Below are positions 34,045 through 46,039 of a stretch of DNA of 64,000 nt, piece by piece (position 1 is the stretch's first letter; each line of letters starts with the position of its first letter). The DNA is from Branchiostoma floridae (lineage: Eukaryota; Chordata; Leptocardii; Amphioxiformes; Branchiostomatidae), in assembly GCF_000003815.2 (NCBI RefSeq), contig NC_049986.1, forward strand, positions 15,701,702 to 15,765,701, written 5' to 3'. A program made the translations under genes and the position numbers. A model generated the notes under the pieces. That model made no database searches. It had not been told where the DNA came from and worked only from the letters and a program-made list of their open reading frames with translations.

Positions 34045-34287
34045 TCAAACACGCGCACATACGTACACACGAACACACATACGCACAGAAACACACACAC
34101 ACACAGACACACACATACATACGACGCGCACACACATACACGCGCGCGCGCGCACACATACGCACTCGCGCACACACACAGAACGCGCACACAGTCACAC
34201 ACACACACATACACACACGCACATACATGTACACACACGCACACACACGCATAATATCATACACACACGCACGCACACACACAGACG
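34045..34287. repeat. CA/CG-rich compound microsatellite
   Basis: Runs of ACACAC interrupted by CGCGCGCG (34142-34152) and CATA units. Open frames on both strands here are low-complexity artefacts. Confidence 0.95.
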
Positions 34288-35320
34288 CCAACCGTTGAGG
34301 TGTTCAGATTTGAGGATTGGGGTGTTCAGAAATTCATATTTTCCAGTAACTATCGTAGAGTGGAATTTGTTATCACCAAGGACAGTAGGGGCGTCTTCGA
34401 TGGACAGTTTTAAAGAACACTTGCAGATAGATGTGCAAATGTTAGGCGTAGCAGTGTAATATAAAGAGCTGCTGCCGCGCCGAGTGTCTGCGAATCTGGT
34501 GCATTACGTCAAAGGGTGCTTGAGTACTTATATCGGGTATATAGATAAAGAAGATGGTGTCTTACGCTGAAGGACAGTTATACCAGTTATGTAGATTCAG
34601 AAACAGATACAGACATACTGTCTTCAAAGATGCCGTTTCCTGTAACGACATTCATTCCAACAGATAATTCCAGCCATATTTCGTTTCTGTCCAAAAGAGC
34701 GATGATCCCCGGGCCGCTACCTCCAGAAATTTTGTCCATAAAACTGAAATATATATTTTCCTTGATATTTGTAAAAACAGTTGTAGCTTGCGGCATCAAT
34801 GACGTCATCATCATCAAACACATGATAGTAAGCTAGAGATTTCTGGCACATCTTAAGTTCTTACTTCTTGCTTGCGGAAATGAATTTGACGTCACGAAAT
34901 TGCCACCATGACAACCGTTGAAACACATGAATCAGTGGTACAGGAAACCTTGGGCCGGTCACGGTCCCCGGCGGGAGTGGAATAACTCGGAATGCTTTTG
35001 TCAAAACGGAATCTCGCTCCATTTTGTCTCAATTAGACCAAGAATGGCGATGTTTTCGGCATTAACGTTTCTTAAACCGGCAAGACGTGGTGTAATTTGA
35101 CGTGATTGTCGTCCCATGAGGATGCGCAAGCAGTCGGCACATTCACTTCTTTAAATGCTACTTACGCAGGTGTTTCACTGGACGGCGATCACAAATTGCG
35201 CCAAACAACTTTGAAAATTTGAACAAATCCACAATTTAGCGCAGCCCGGTGAGATAGTACATAAACGCAGAAAATACAAAATGTGGATATACAAAATACG
35301 TTTCCTTGAGTAAGTAGACT

Positions 35321-35505
35321 TGTTAAGGTCGTAGGGGCACTGAGTTGTTATTCACTGTGTCCAAGACATGGTACTGGAAGGTGGAGCCAAACCTTCTACT
35401 TTCACCGCCTTTTACCTCCCCAACCAAAGTCAGGTACCCATTTTCACACCTGGGTGGAGTGAGGAAAGTGCTTTTGCCAATTAAGGACACAACGCATAAA
35501 CCATG
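35321..35505 (-). mobile_element. tRNA-derived SINE body
   Basis: On the minus strand it reads AAAAGCACTTTCCTCACTCC, ACCCAGGTGTGAAAATGGGT, then CCTTCCAGTACCATGTCTTG and CAGTGCCCCTACGACCTTAA. This is the body shared with the SINEs near 4731 and 17265. Confidence 0.65.
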
Positions 35506-35995
35506 CAAGAATGCCAAGAATCGAACGATCCGAACCACCACCATAGCCATTCATTCGTCCATTCACGCTTTTGAATTCGAAATAATATTTTCAAAGAATG
35601 ATTTAACTATGATTGAGGTCTTTGGAACGTTTCCAGGGAACGTCAAGAAAGTTCTGCATGATTGATACTCGTAAGGTACGGGTCATCAGTGTGGTCGCCA
35701 TCAATCCCAACCGCGTGGCTGTTTCGATAAAAGACTGACACATGTTTACTAGTTACGCTGTGACAGCGCGCATTGCTGTGGTGCGGACAGAAAAGGTGTC
35801 TCTGATCTCGGCTCTTTCTACAAGAGATAGAGAGAGCTCCCTCTAAGAAATTCCACCGCTATCTCAAGGCTCTGACTGATTCTGACATCAGTGCAACCAG
35901 CGCAAACCGGTTCCTACGTAAAAATATGCCCCAGGTGCTTTCCCAACAGAGACAGAGACGTGGTACTTTTCCTTGTACTAATGTGACAGTTTGTA

Positions 35996-36405
35996 GCCGG
36001 TGCAATGGCCAAGTGTGTAGAGTTTTCACCTTGCGGTTGGTAGATCGTGAGTTCGATTCCCGACACAGTCATACCAAGACTTAAAACTTTTACATGCCGC
36101 TTTCTCCACATATCACTCAGCATATGGGAAAGACTATGGTTGTTAAACACACACCACTACCAGTGGAACAGCTCCCTGCTGTCAGCCTCCTTCATAGCCT
36201 TGTAAGTTTGCCGTGGTAGGGCAAAACTCCCTTCCTCGGCAAACTCTCTTCCCGGCGTAAGAGAACCTAAGCCAACTTTGAAACTAGCAAACCAGCGCCC
36301 CCAACAAGACCCCCACCCCCCGTTAGAAGTTTGAAAGGAGGCTACCCAGATGTAGTGATTGCACAAAGTCGTGTGGCCCAAGGGCAATCAAAACGGAGTT
36401 GGGCG
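35996..36405 (+). mobile_element. tRNA-derived SINE with A and B boxes
   Basis: GCAATGGCCAAGTGTGTAGA (A-box-like) is followed by TGAGTTCGATTCCCGAC (B-box-like) 40 bases later, the spacing of a tRNA promoter. A body with GTGGAACAGCTCCCTGCTGT follows. I do not call a functional tRNA: the acceptor stem does not pair and the body continues beyond. Confidence 0.6.
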
Positions 36406-36904
36406 AAGCCCTATGCACCATCTGGCACGGGACGCACTTAAACTAATGACAGATTTTACTTTGCTAGTTTTCTTTAACAAGAGAGGGGTGTCTCTAGTAC
36501 TGTACAACATGAGAGTAATTTGGACCACCGCCAGGACAAACTATGGCCATTATCTCCATCAGCGGCAGCAGGAAATTGAAGTTATGACTCGAGATCATAT
36601 TTTGTATGATTTGTCGCCCACTTTTGTAAACCACAGGGGTTTAAGAAATGATACCGGGAATTTACTTGGCAAGGAAAAGAGCACGTGCGTGAAATATTAG
36701 CGGCCACTTGGGGAGTGTGGTTAGAGGGCCTGGGCGGCACTAGGAGAGTAATTTGGGTGGGGCACTTTAGTGAGAGATTGTGATGTATGTGGATGATGCG
36801 AAATATTCAAAACCATGGCTCCTGAGACTGGTAAATAGTCTCGATTCCTTCACGCTCCAAATTCAAGATTAAAAACGCGATGTACGTTTTACCAGTTACG
36901 CTTC

Positions 36905-37095
36905 TGGGCCCAACTACTTGATTTCTGGGAGACCCGGTTCAGATCCTAGGAAAGGTCTTCGGTTGGGGCTCCATCTGTCTTTCAGTAGGAACGTAAACTG
37001 GAGTCCCATGTTGGAGGAGGTGCATCGTGCACGCTAAAGGGCAAGGACTAGCAACCACTCCCTGTGAAAATGACACTGAAACAGCAAGGAAACTT
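36905..37095 (+). mobile_element. tRNA-derived SINE-like element, copy 2
   Basis: GGGAGACCCGGTTCAGATCC, GGTCTTCGGTTGGGGCTCCA and GACACTGAAACAGCAAGGAA occur in the same order as in the copy at 32750-32950. Confidence 0.6.
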
Positions 37096-37174
37096 GTTGA
37101 CCATTATAATAAAAACATTTCTATCAAAAAAGAGCTATCTGACGCTCAAAATTGACCATAACAACACGAGATAT

Positions 37175-37325
37175 GAAAACCGAACGTTCCGCTGCAGGAC
37201 CCCAGAAAGCTGCTTGGGGGTCCATTACCGAACTTGACCATCGTTTACCCATGTACCACATATCATATAACAATCCATTCCAAAGCTTCTCTAGTTATGC
37301 GACACACACACACACACACACACAG

Positions 37326-37357
<32 letters not shown>

Positions 37358-37365
37358 GCATACAA
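37175..37365. repeat. Dispersed repeat R1 with an internal CA microsatellite
   Basis: CCAGAAAGCTGCTTGGGGGT, CATTACCGAACTTGACCATC and AAGCTTCTCTAGTTATGCGA match the order seen at 44871-45085 and 57985-58205. Here the segment after TTATGC has become (AC)n from 37302 to 37355. Confidence 0.65.
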
Positions 37366-38525
37366 GAAGAAGAGAGGGACCGAGGTAAACCAGTGAAACT
37401 TTTACGACCCTTTTTATTGTCCAAAGTGAAACACCTGTAAACAGTACATCACGATTATGATATACTAAACGTCAACGTACCACTTCTTTTACAATCGATT
37501 TGACCATCATTTTAACCGATAAGTTTTAAACCGAGGACTGTTACATCAATATGGAAAGCTTTACATGACGTCATGTGGAATACGCCTCCTCTCGAAGTAA
37601 TGCGCGAAAGTGGGTCACGGCGAGATCCATATTTCCTTCACCTCCCCATCAACCCGATATGGAAGCTGTGGGGGTCAGGCGGGGTCACCGGTGCACAACA
37701 CAGCCGCTCATTCACGGCATACTTTCCCAGCCGTATCCCTTTCACACGGACGCTATATTCCCGCAGATTTGTGGAATTGTTGTCAGCGTTGAGTCGTCGA
37801 TATGACGGCGCGCAGGAAACTACGGGAGAACAATGTGTCTTGTGCATGTATCGCCCACGGCAATATCGACTGCGTCTGGCCTTTTCTTGTCTGGAATTTT
37901 TTTTCCTACAAGACGTTTCGTTTTCTTTGTTTTCTGGCTGACTCAATTCATCGTCTGATTACCTTATCAAAAATGTCATGTTTGCGCGCGCGCGTTTGTT
38001 TGTTTCTTTGTTTGTTATTTGCTTGTAAACAGCATAACTCGTGAAGTTAATATTTGGTATGATGGTAGGGGCTGGAAAAGAGAGGAATGGTAAGATTTTT
38101 TCCCTCTGGTGGATTTCCATGGTACTAGCTGCGGCGAATCAACATCATCATCATTATCTTCGTCATCATCATCATGCTTCATCGACTGGTTTCTGTCTCT
38201 GCAGTTGTTGAAACGTCCTGCAGTTGCAGTCAGTCTCTCTTCATCTTCTTCTGCTGTAATTTGCATCATGCAAGCTTCATTATCTCTTGGAGTTTTTTCT
38301 ATTGCATGAATACCTCGTCCTCTGTGCCATAAGCGCGCTAAGCATGGGACATTCAAACGTGAACAGCAACTTTATATCGCGCATGCGCAGACGCCTGTGA
38401 CACCGGGGGAGTCGTATCTTATGGAAACACTGAGAATAGACTGATAGCTCGGTGGGACTTTCGCTGTGTAGAGACGACAGAGCACACGTCACGTGACTCC
38501 GGTCTGCCCACCTGTTATCCTGTCT

Positions 38526-38762
38526 TGCTTGAGGTGCGCTCCCACCGCACTTGTGTCAAGCTTGCGTTACTGCGGGATTCGTTCACGGTGTCACTGTTTC
38601 GTTATTTTTTCCGACTTTTTTATAATTTAGATATTGCGTAATACGTAGAAGTATGACTTAGAGGACGACAAAATACACAAAAGGTTAGAAAATTCGTTGA
38701 GTATCCTTCGAACCCCGCAGTGACGCAAGCTTGACGCAAGTGCAGTGAGAGTGCACCTTTAC
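38526..38762. mobile_element. MITE with AGGTGCACTCTCACTGCAC-type termini, copy 1
   Basis: The left end GGTGCGCTCCCACCGCACTT-GTGTCAAGCTTGCG pairs with the complement of the right end CGCAAGCTTGACGCAAGTGC-AGTGAGAGTGCACC. A second copy lies at 49803-50043. Confidence 0.75.
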
Positions 38763-40119
38763 TGCGGTCGTAATCTAGGCCCTACTACGACATCGCTGCG
38801 GCCTAATATGATATTTGACGCTCAACGAATCTCATGGATTGAAAAAAAAAAAATTCGTTTGTATTTTGTTTTCTTTTAAGTCATTTCTTTACATCTTGCA
38901 TGATATTTTGATTGTGAAAGAAGAAATAACTTCGCTATATTCACTCCGTCATCAACCCGATAAGACAATCGACAAGGGGATTAACGTTTTCTGAAAGTGG
39001 TTACATGTACCGAAACAAAGACGTCACATAATTTTGTCAATGTTGTTGATATGTCTAGTCTCACAACGCCTCTAAACATTCCGTCCGTTAGGGTACGTTC
39101 ACATGCACTTGTGCTTGTATTTAAATCCGAATGAGTTGCGTATTTTCTATTCTTTTACTGGGTAAAGTTTGCAGCCGAAATATCGTTTTGTCTGTTCGAT
39201 AACCATGCTACACAATACTACTTTCCAGCAAACTTGATCTAAATCAAAAATGCGAATATGCAATTGAATACTATTATACACACAAATATGAGCGGCACCT
39301 AGACTTATAAGACTCAGAAAGGGCCTGAGAAAGTTCGCTTGTTGAAACATGGCAACCCAAACCGTTGATCACACCCGACGTTAATGATGAAATCATCTCT
39401 CCGTTTCGCTGCCGTCGCTGTAAAAACTTGCAAATGCTCACGTCTTGGTCTGGCAATGAGACGCCAGCAGGGGTCAAGTGGGGTCAAGTTCAGCCCTCCG
39501 CGGACCAATGAATCATCGTCGTGCCTCCCTCCCAGGCGAATGACGATGTGAAGGAATTTTTCAAATTTGGAAGTCCCGATACGCTTTTTTTTCCTTTATC
39601 ACACCCACATCATTGTGAAACAGCGTGGTGCGTTTGTCTCGCGATAGTTGGTGTGTTTCAGAGGTAGTTTACAAGGCGTTCCTTGCTCACCGTTATTGTG
39701 CTCTATCCTGCAACGTAGTGGCCGTCAGCCTGTTTTGTGCAGTCCGTGGCTTGAAAAGGTACCTCGCTGGAACGACCATACGACTTCTCTTGTAGAGAAC
39801 ATTTTTGTTGTTTTAGAAAAACTGCCATTTTGTCGCACTCCAAAATTCTTTACAGTTATCTTTGATCTGTGATTCTAAAATCGTTTTTGTAGCGCTCTGC
39901 CATTTTCTTCGGTTGAGCTTTATACCCAGAAGCTCCGTAGGACCTTGTAGGCTATTCTACCACTAACAGGGCGCTGATTTCAAACGACGACGACCTTGTG
40001 GCCAGATCTTAGTTCAAGTGGATGCGATCAGATCTTTTACCCCCGGAAGAAAAAAGAGAGAGATAGTGGTGTTTCATTTTGACATTTCCCGCGATTAGAC
40101 CGGCTTGCGGATCGAGAGC
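38763..40119. other. Upstream region of the exon at 40120
   Basis: It includes a partial MITE-like piece (about 38764-38890, with CTCAACGAATCTCATGGATT). No exon was recognised. The last several hundred bases are probably promoter and 5' UTR. Confidence 0.4.
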
Positions 40120-40336
40120 ATGTTGTCTCACAGCGACCACCACGGGCAGAGTAACGTGGCGTACTACACCCAGGACTGGCACCCGGCGAACCAGCTCCCG
40201 CCGCCTCCCGCCGCCGTGACACAGGACTACCACCACCACCACCCGCACGGCTACCATCAGAGCGCCGCCGGCTACAGCTTCCAGGCCGAGCCGGGATACA
40301 TCTCCCGAGTCAACGCCTGCACCTGGCCTGGCTTCG
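40120..40336 (+). CDS. 5' coding exon of an unidentified gene (possible transcription factor)
   Basis: An ATG at 40120 opens 72 codons plus one base, ending at CTTCG/GTGAGT, a strong donor. The product starts MLSHSDHHGQSNVAYYTQDW, has PPPPAA and a HHHHPHG run, and ends SRVNACTWPGFG. GC content and codon use are high compared with the surrounding noncoding DNA. Low-complexity His/Pro/Tyr/Gln-rich N-termini on a first exon with a long intron are common in developmental transcription factors, but no DNA-binding domain is visible and I do not recognise the family. No continuing exon was found in the 23.6 kb downstream, which includes three gaps. The open frame extends upstream to TTG at 40105 but no earlier ATG exists in it. 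Confidence 0.6.
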
Positions 40337-42208
40337 GTGAGTCCGTGGTCTTCTTCTCTATCTGCTATTGTTGAAGCAAGGAGCTTTCGTGATGAAGCTT
40401 CTTGGGCTTGGTTGTAGAGATATCTCCCTGAAGTTGCAGCACGTTGGCGGCAACGCTGTGCGCGATTTGACAGAGCGAATTTCATCGACGAAATGAATCT
40501 TTTACACTTTGTGTCTTGTTGTCTTTTTATTCTGTACCTGTATCTGTGTCTATAGAGCCGGTATAACCGCCCTTCGGCGTAACACACCAGCTAGACGCAT
40601 GCAACGTACGTTTTGCACTAGTGATATTCCCATTTTAATGTAAAGAGATGCACACATCCAATTTAGGACGCCGCCAAAGTCCAGTTTCAGTGAGACACTC
40701 GCTCAACAGTTCAGTTGCTGACGTCCATATTGCTGAGTCTCTGACAGACTGAGTTTTGTTGTGGCTTAGTCCAGTGCGCGACCTACTACTGACTTTGTTG
40801 CAAATACTGCGTATGTGCTCTCTTATGCAAGTCAGATATGTTACCAAGCGAAAGTACCGAGACATTTCCGACTTTGAAGGACCATCCTTCATACATTGCC
40901 TGGTGCGTTAGTTAACGCTCACTCTCACGCAACTATAGCGGAGTGTATGAGAGTTTACTCTGGTGTACTGGTGTATGGTTGCAATCTACATTTAACTTAC
41001 ATATAATATTTTATATATATGTATACATCCACGGAAGTACCCAGGCTACATCCTTCATGAGCTCTAGAGTTGCCGATAAAATGCGAGTCGTGGTTTCAGT
41101 ACTGATTCTGTGTGCTGAAAAAAGCATTTTCGATACGATCTTATGGACTCAATGTATCTTTACAAGTACATCTCTATGCATATGGTGCAACCGCTCATAT
41201 ATTTGAACCAGAATATCTGGTAAGTGCACCGCGAGCTATGTAAGACCTACTCTAGCGAAAACTGACTTGTGATAATAGTTTCCCACGTACACGACAAGGA
41301 ATGCTTTGTTTGACAGTTAGAACTGTTTAAGTTCTAAACATGTTCTTCAAAACTTCTCGGGTCAAAACGGTAACTGTGCGTGTGAACTTTGTTACATGTT
41401 TTGATGCCTGCGTTCGCCTCCACATCGAACCATTTACAACCACAGGTTTGGGGAAAGAATACTAATCAATAGTTGCATTGTGAAGCTATTTATCCCCTAT
41501 TGATAATCCTCACATAGACAAGGAAACGTTTGTGAATGATTTTAATTTAGTTTTAGACGTACCAAAATGCCTCCATCTATTGGTAAAGCTTGTCTTCTGC
41601 CTCCTACGTCTGGCTGTAGTCTGTAAACGGTTGGGTCTACCATGTTCAGGGTAATTCTTTCACCCTACATGAACTGGTGTTCCTTTCTTATTCATACTTA
41701 TCCACAATCTTACAACGTAAATCAAGTTTGATATAATAATCTTGAAAAATAGTGTTTTTGACTTGCTGATAATCCAAGAAACGACATCTCAAGTCATGGT
41801 TCTACGCGAGAATCTATCGACCGCACTGTATGACCAAAACTTATGGTCGACCGGTCCTACCACTTCGGGCAAATTTTTTTTTTTTACTTTAAGTGAAATA
41901 AGAATGATAAAACGATTTGAAAACAGCAATAAAGATCCGATCTGCAATCCACAGCAACGACGAAGATAAACAAAATAAACAGGATTTAGGACTCGTATCT
42001 TTGGTTTCTGGCCTTCCTCTAAGACTTTGGTGAGATAGACACTTGTTGATTTACGTACATATGTCGATATAAGACGTAAGCACAGATAGCAAAAGCGTCA
42101 GACGGTAGAAGGGTGCGTTGTTGAGGCGCGGGTGTTGCCAGGCACGTGCGGACACTCGTGGTGTGGGTGGGAGATAGCTGGTTAGTTTGGATGAATGGTT
42201 TAGGATTA
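40337..42208. other. Presumed intron of the 40120 gene, nothing recognised
   Basis: Short unsupported frames only. No family repeat was identified by eye. Confidence 0.4.
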
Positions 42209-42500
42209 GGGTGGTACAAAACCGTTCTTTCTTGTTGGACCGGTCCGGAAAAAAACAGACCTGAAGAAATTCAGTAAACGGATGTTGAACCAAATTATAC
42301 GGGCAATAGCGACTATAGAGGAAGAGTTGATAGTCAAGTTTCTACAGTCAGACTTGGTCAGAAGCAGTTAGAGTTGTTTACGTGAAGATAGGATACTCCA
42401 CCAGATTCCTTTGTAGCGAAATGGGCCATTGTTTTGAGTGTTGCCCATTCCCAGGTTCAGGTCCGGACCTAAACCTGATCCTATGGATCTGGACCGTACC
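42209..42500. mobile_element. hAT-type MITE relative
   Basis: It contains GTACAAAACCGTTCTTTCTT, TTGGACCGGTCCGGAAAAAA, GAAGAGTTGATAGTCAAGTT and TCAGGTCCGGACCTAAACCT, words shared with 2747-3173 and 28439-28700. Termini are degraded. Confidence 0.6.
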
Positions 42501-42697
42501 TCTTATAATCAATTTCATGTTAAAACATTGCAATAGCCCTTAAGACAGGAGCGTGTTGCGATATCTTAGAAATAACACTGAAATCCTTGGAAAAATCAAA
42601 CAGTTAAAAGACGCACTATGAAGGGTACGGAAGAGTTCTTTGGCCGATCAGTCCTGCATCTGTCTCTGTTTCGGGAGCTATACTCACCATTCAAAGG

Positions 42698-42779
42698 TTA
42701 GACTCAGGCTGACGAAACCAAATCCTGACAAAGTAGAAAGTCCAACAAAATGCCTTAAAGCCAGCCTGAGTCTAGCCTC
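42698..42779. repeat. Small foldback
   Basis: GGTTAGACTCAGGCTG near 42698 and CAGCCTGAGTCTAGCC near 42763 are inverted with one mismatch around a loop of about 50 bases. Confidence 0.7.
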
Positions 42780-44370
42780 TGCCTAGAGAGTAGGTATGTT
42801 TTGCACTATCTTCCGATCAACTTCGTCTACTGGTGCGAGAAGCTGCATTGTCGGTTCTGAAGTTGTTTTTCTTTATAATTCAAATTACGTCTTTTAGGTG
42901 TCGATGAAACTTTACCGAAATGTTGACAGCACACCAAAGTGTGGTGTGATAATCCTGATCTCGGATGAGATGTCATCTTCTTCAAGAAGAATATTAATCT
43001 CTACTACAATAAAGCTAGATACTGGTGGCATATATCGTCATTGTCATTGAGCGGCGCCTTTTGATCTGTAGCGTCAGGCTTCTCTTCGAAGGGCGCTTTG
43101 TTCTATAATTGTCTTCAGGAACTATTTTTGATTTGTAGTATCAGACTATTTTTGAGAGAGAGGGTCTGGGTTTTTTTCATTCACAGGAAACGTTTTTCAA
43201 GTGTAGCATAGCTATCCACTATGAACTATGTTTGTCTATTGTATGAAAGTAAGTGTTTGCGACGATTCGGATACTAACTGTGTGGCAAGTATTAATGTAT
43301 TTGTCGGGTTAAAGGTGCGTCTCATATGACAGAAGAGAAGAGATGTTTTTGTTCACACGAGTCCGGTATCATGTCAGAGCGGGGGGTTTTAGATAATCGT
43401 CGCAGTGGGGGAGACAAGTTTGCCCCACCAGAGACTTGATAAAGGCACTCACGAAAACTACAAACAAGTGAAATGATCCATACAACTATGTACCTGTTTT
43501 CTATGAGGCGGTGAAAGGGACAAGTGGTCTCGAACCAGTTTTTGATCTCTGTAGAGCTGCTCTTCCATTGGTCGTGACAATACGTACATGCACAGTGGTC
43601 TTTGTCTGGCTGCATAGGTTCCTGGAAAAAGTAGAAATTGGCCAAAAGTTTAGCCAAAGAAATCAGTGGGCCACAGAGTACAGTTTGCAACCATGCTATG
43701 TCTGTTTGGCCAATTTCCACTCTTCTTTAGCAACAGCGTATGGAGTCTGTTTAACTAAGACTACGTACAGTACTAGTATTTACAGTTGGTCATGAGTCTA
43801 TTGTACTTGTAGTGCAGTTTATTTTCCTTCACTTCGTCGCTCTCATATCGAGAATTGGGTCAGAAATGCAGGGTTCACTGTTTGGTGCAAGGTCTTTTAA
43901 GATTTAAAATAAGATATCACCACACAAACCGTACATTGACAATGAAATGGTAGAAAACAATACACATAGCTAAAATGCTAAAATAATGAATTACAATTAT
44001 GTGAAATTTTGGGCTACAATTTCAAAATCACCTACTTTTTTCCACAGTCGAGAACTTCACTTTCTACCAGATTCCCCAACCCTCTCAAACGAAAGTGCAG
44101 AGTTAAGTGGCAGTATCAAGGAAAAGAACGTAGATTGGGGAAGATAGACACATCAAAACGAGGTCAACACTTTAAGATCACATCTTCCCGACCTTGCCCT
44201 TACTGAAGCTTATTAACCTTCTCAGTGCATTGATTGTTGTTGATGATGTTCCTGTTCTGCCATTTTTCTTTGGTCTGATTGTGCCAAATCATAGTTCTTG
44301 ACTTTTATTCCATTTCTCAGATGTTTTTCTCGTGATTTTTTAAATCGAAAATGTCGACGTGCATCAATTA
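42780..44370. other. Noncoding stretch, nothing clearly recognised
   Basis: A TTGGCCAAAAG/TTTGGCCAATTTC pair near 43636 and 43708 is a weak inverted repeat. The open frames here have no family similarity I can see. Confidence 0.4.
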
Positions 44371-44375
44371 GAATT

Positions 44376-44604
44376 CATCTATCCCTCGGCCTGACTGTAT
44401 GGCCGTTGGGGCACCACAGAAGATCTAGCAACCAATTTTTCCCATCCTTCTCGGTTTTCTATTCTTCTTGATATGTTCATTCTCTGACATCATCCTTCCA
44501 TCTTCTCCGTTGCCTACCTCTCTTTCCTCCTCTCAGAACGGTTCCTTCCATCATGGTTTTGACTAGTCCTGGTGACCATGTGACACGTGGCCGTACCACT
44601 TAAG
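44376..44604 (-). pseudogene. LINE reverse-transcriptase C-terminal relic, frameshifted
   Basis: On the minus strand KWYGHVSHGHQD and, in another frame, SPGLVKTMMEGTVLRGGKR and RGRQRRRWKDDVRE appear. This is the same polyprotein end seen at 28949-29100 (WYGHV, KTIMQGTVQGG). At least one frameshift and several stops show it is dead. Confidence 0.7.
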
Positions 44605-44870
44605 TTATATTTTCTATACTGCGGTTATAAGGTCTTCATCATCAACTAGATTGCCATGCTTACACATTGAAGCACTGTGTGTTTTTTTACATTTTATGTA
44701 GTTATCATCTGTGATTTCATCATGTAGTACTATGAGAGGGCAACTATTACAGGTGCTTCTGCCATTGTTTTGTCCCGCGTTTTACATTGTAAAAAAAATC
44801 AAATGAAATCAAAACCAAATCGAAATGATACATCACTGTTTGTATGGAATAACATTCACAGCTTCTCGAG

Positions 44871-45085
44871 TTAGGCTATCCACCAACAAGTGCTCAAATG
44901 CCGCAACAGCACCATAGGAAAACGCTAGGTACACCGTTTTCGGTCCCTCCTTTCTACAACCGCTACAAAGTACAAACCTACCAAAAAGCACAAAATTCCA
45001 TTTACAATTTCTCGAGTTATATGCTATTAACCTACATAAAGACCCATCACACTATGGAATGACCGAAAACATAGCCTTCTTGGCA
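44871..45085. repeat. Dispersed repeat R1, copy without microsatellite
   Basis: TTCTCGAGTTAGGCTATCCA, CCGAAAACATAGCCTTCTTG and similar words match 57985-58205. It contains two partly duplicated inner segments. Confidence 0.55.
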
Positions 45086-45344
45086 GAGGCAAAAATAAGG
45101 AGATTGTTCTGGTAAGTTGTTCCATCCGAGCTAGAGATAGACTTTTTCAGATATTTCCCAAACAGCTGTGGTCGCTTTCCTTACTCAGCTAACTCGTGAC
45201 GTCGCGGCTTTTGCCCCACTTGGTTCCAAAATGACGAAACGTGATCTTTGTGTTTTTTGCCACCGCAATATGCTGAGTATCGCTGACATGCTTCCTCTTG
45301 CAGCGATCTCAGGAATTCTTTTTTCCCCGGTGAGTCATGTGCGG

Positions 45345-45624
45345 TTTGTAGACCGAACCAGGAGTCCTGAGTTCGAATCTTTCAAGAGGTGGATTCTCTC
45401 TCTTGTGTTAACCTGTCTAAGAAGACAATGTTTTATTTCTACATTTGCAGGCGATTATGTTCTTATGAAGTCGTTTGTAGACCGAACCTGGAGTCCTGAT
45501 TCGAATCTTTTACTTTTACGGAGTGGATTCTCAATCTTATAAAAACCTTTCTAATACGTTTACAGCAGAGTTAAGAAAATGTTTCAGCTCTACATTTGCA
45601 GGCGATTATGTCCTTATGAAGTCG
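45345..45624. repeat. Two-unit tandem duplication with tRNA-B-box-like words
   Basis: Units 45345-45473 and 45474-45624 share TTTGTAGACCGAACC, GAGTCCTGA, TTCGAATCTTT and TCTACATTTGCAGGCGATTA. The TTCGAATC word resembles a B box, so a tRNA-derived ancestor is possible. Confidence 0.7.
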
Positions 45625-46039
45625 CTAGTCTGAGCCTCAAAGGGGCACAGTTACTTCTACAATTAGTTGCGCTGCGTGTATAACCATGGTGTTGGGATTG
45701 CCACGATGGTATATGCTGTCGTACAACAACGAAAGACAAAAACAAGACAAGGAAAACGCACAGCATCTCTACTTTAAGATAAACTCCTCTCATTGTACGT
45801 GACACACGTTTCGAACACGTTTGGACGAGCTCGCGAATGTGCCCGCTCTGTTCTTGTGCGCCTGCGTCGTCCAGGCTGACGACAAAATAGCTGCGGGAAG
45901 CTGAAAGTTTTGTCCGCGGTCAGGAAAATAACGCCGCCGTGATGCGGGTGGTGATAAGGCGTGAGGAGACATGGTAATTTCTGACGTCATTGTGATGTTA
46001 CAGGACAGGCAACAAAGATAGATGTCACATGATAGGAGA

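Noticed and set aside
34045-34287. CRISPR-like regular spacing in the CA/CG tract
   Set aside because: Simple-sequence DNA without discrete repeats and spacers, in a eukaryotic context.
35998-36070. Possible tRNA gene
   Set aside because: A- and B-box-like words are present but acceptor stem pairing fails and a SINE body follows.
36157-36387. A 76-codon minus-strand frame with a plausible-looking sequence
   Set aside because: It lies inside the tRNA-derived SINE body, so it is best explained as repeat sequence.
37573-37941. A 122-codon frame on the plus strand
   Set aside because: No recognisable domain, overlapping frames of similar length on both strands, and no splice or conservation support.
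40009-40587. A 192-codon frame on the minus strand opposite the 40120 exon
   Set aside because: It is antisense to a better-supported exon with a donor site, and its composition simply mirrors the GC-rich codons of that exon.
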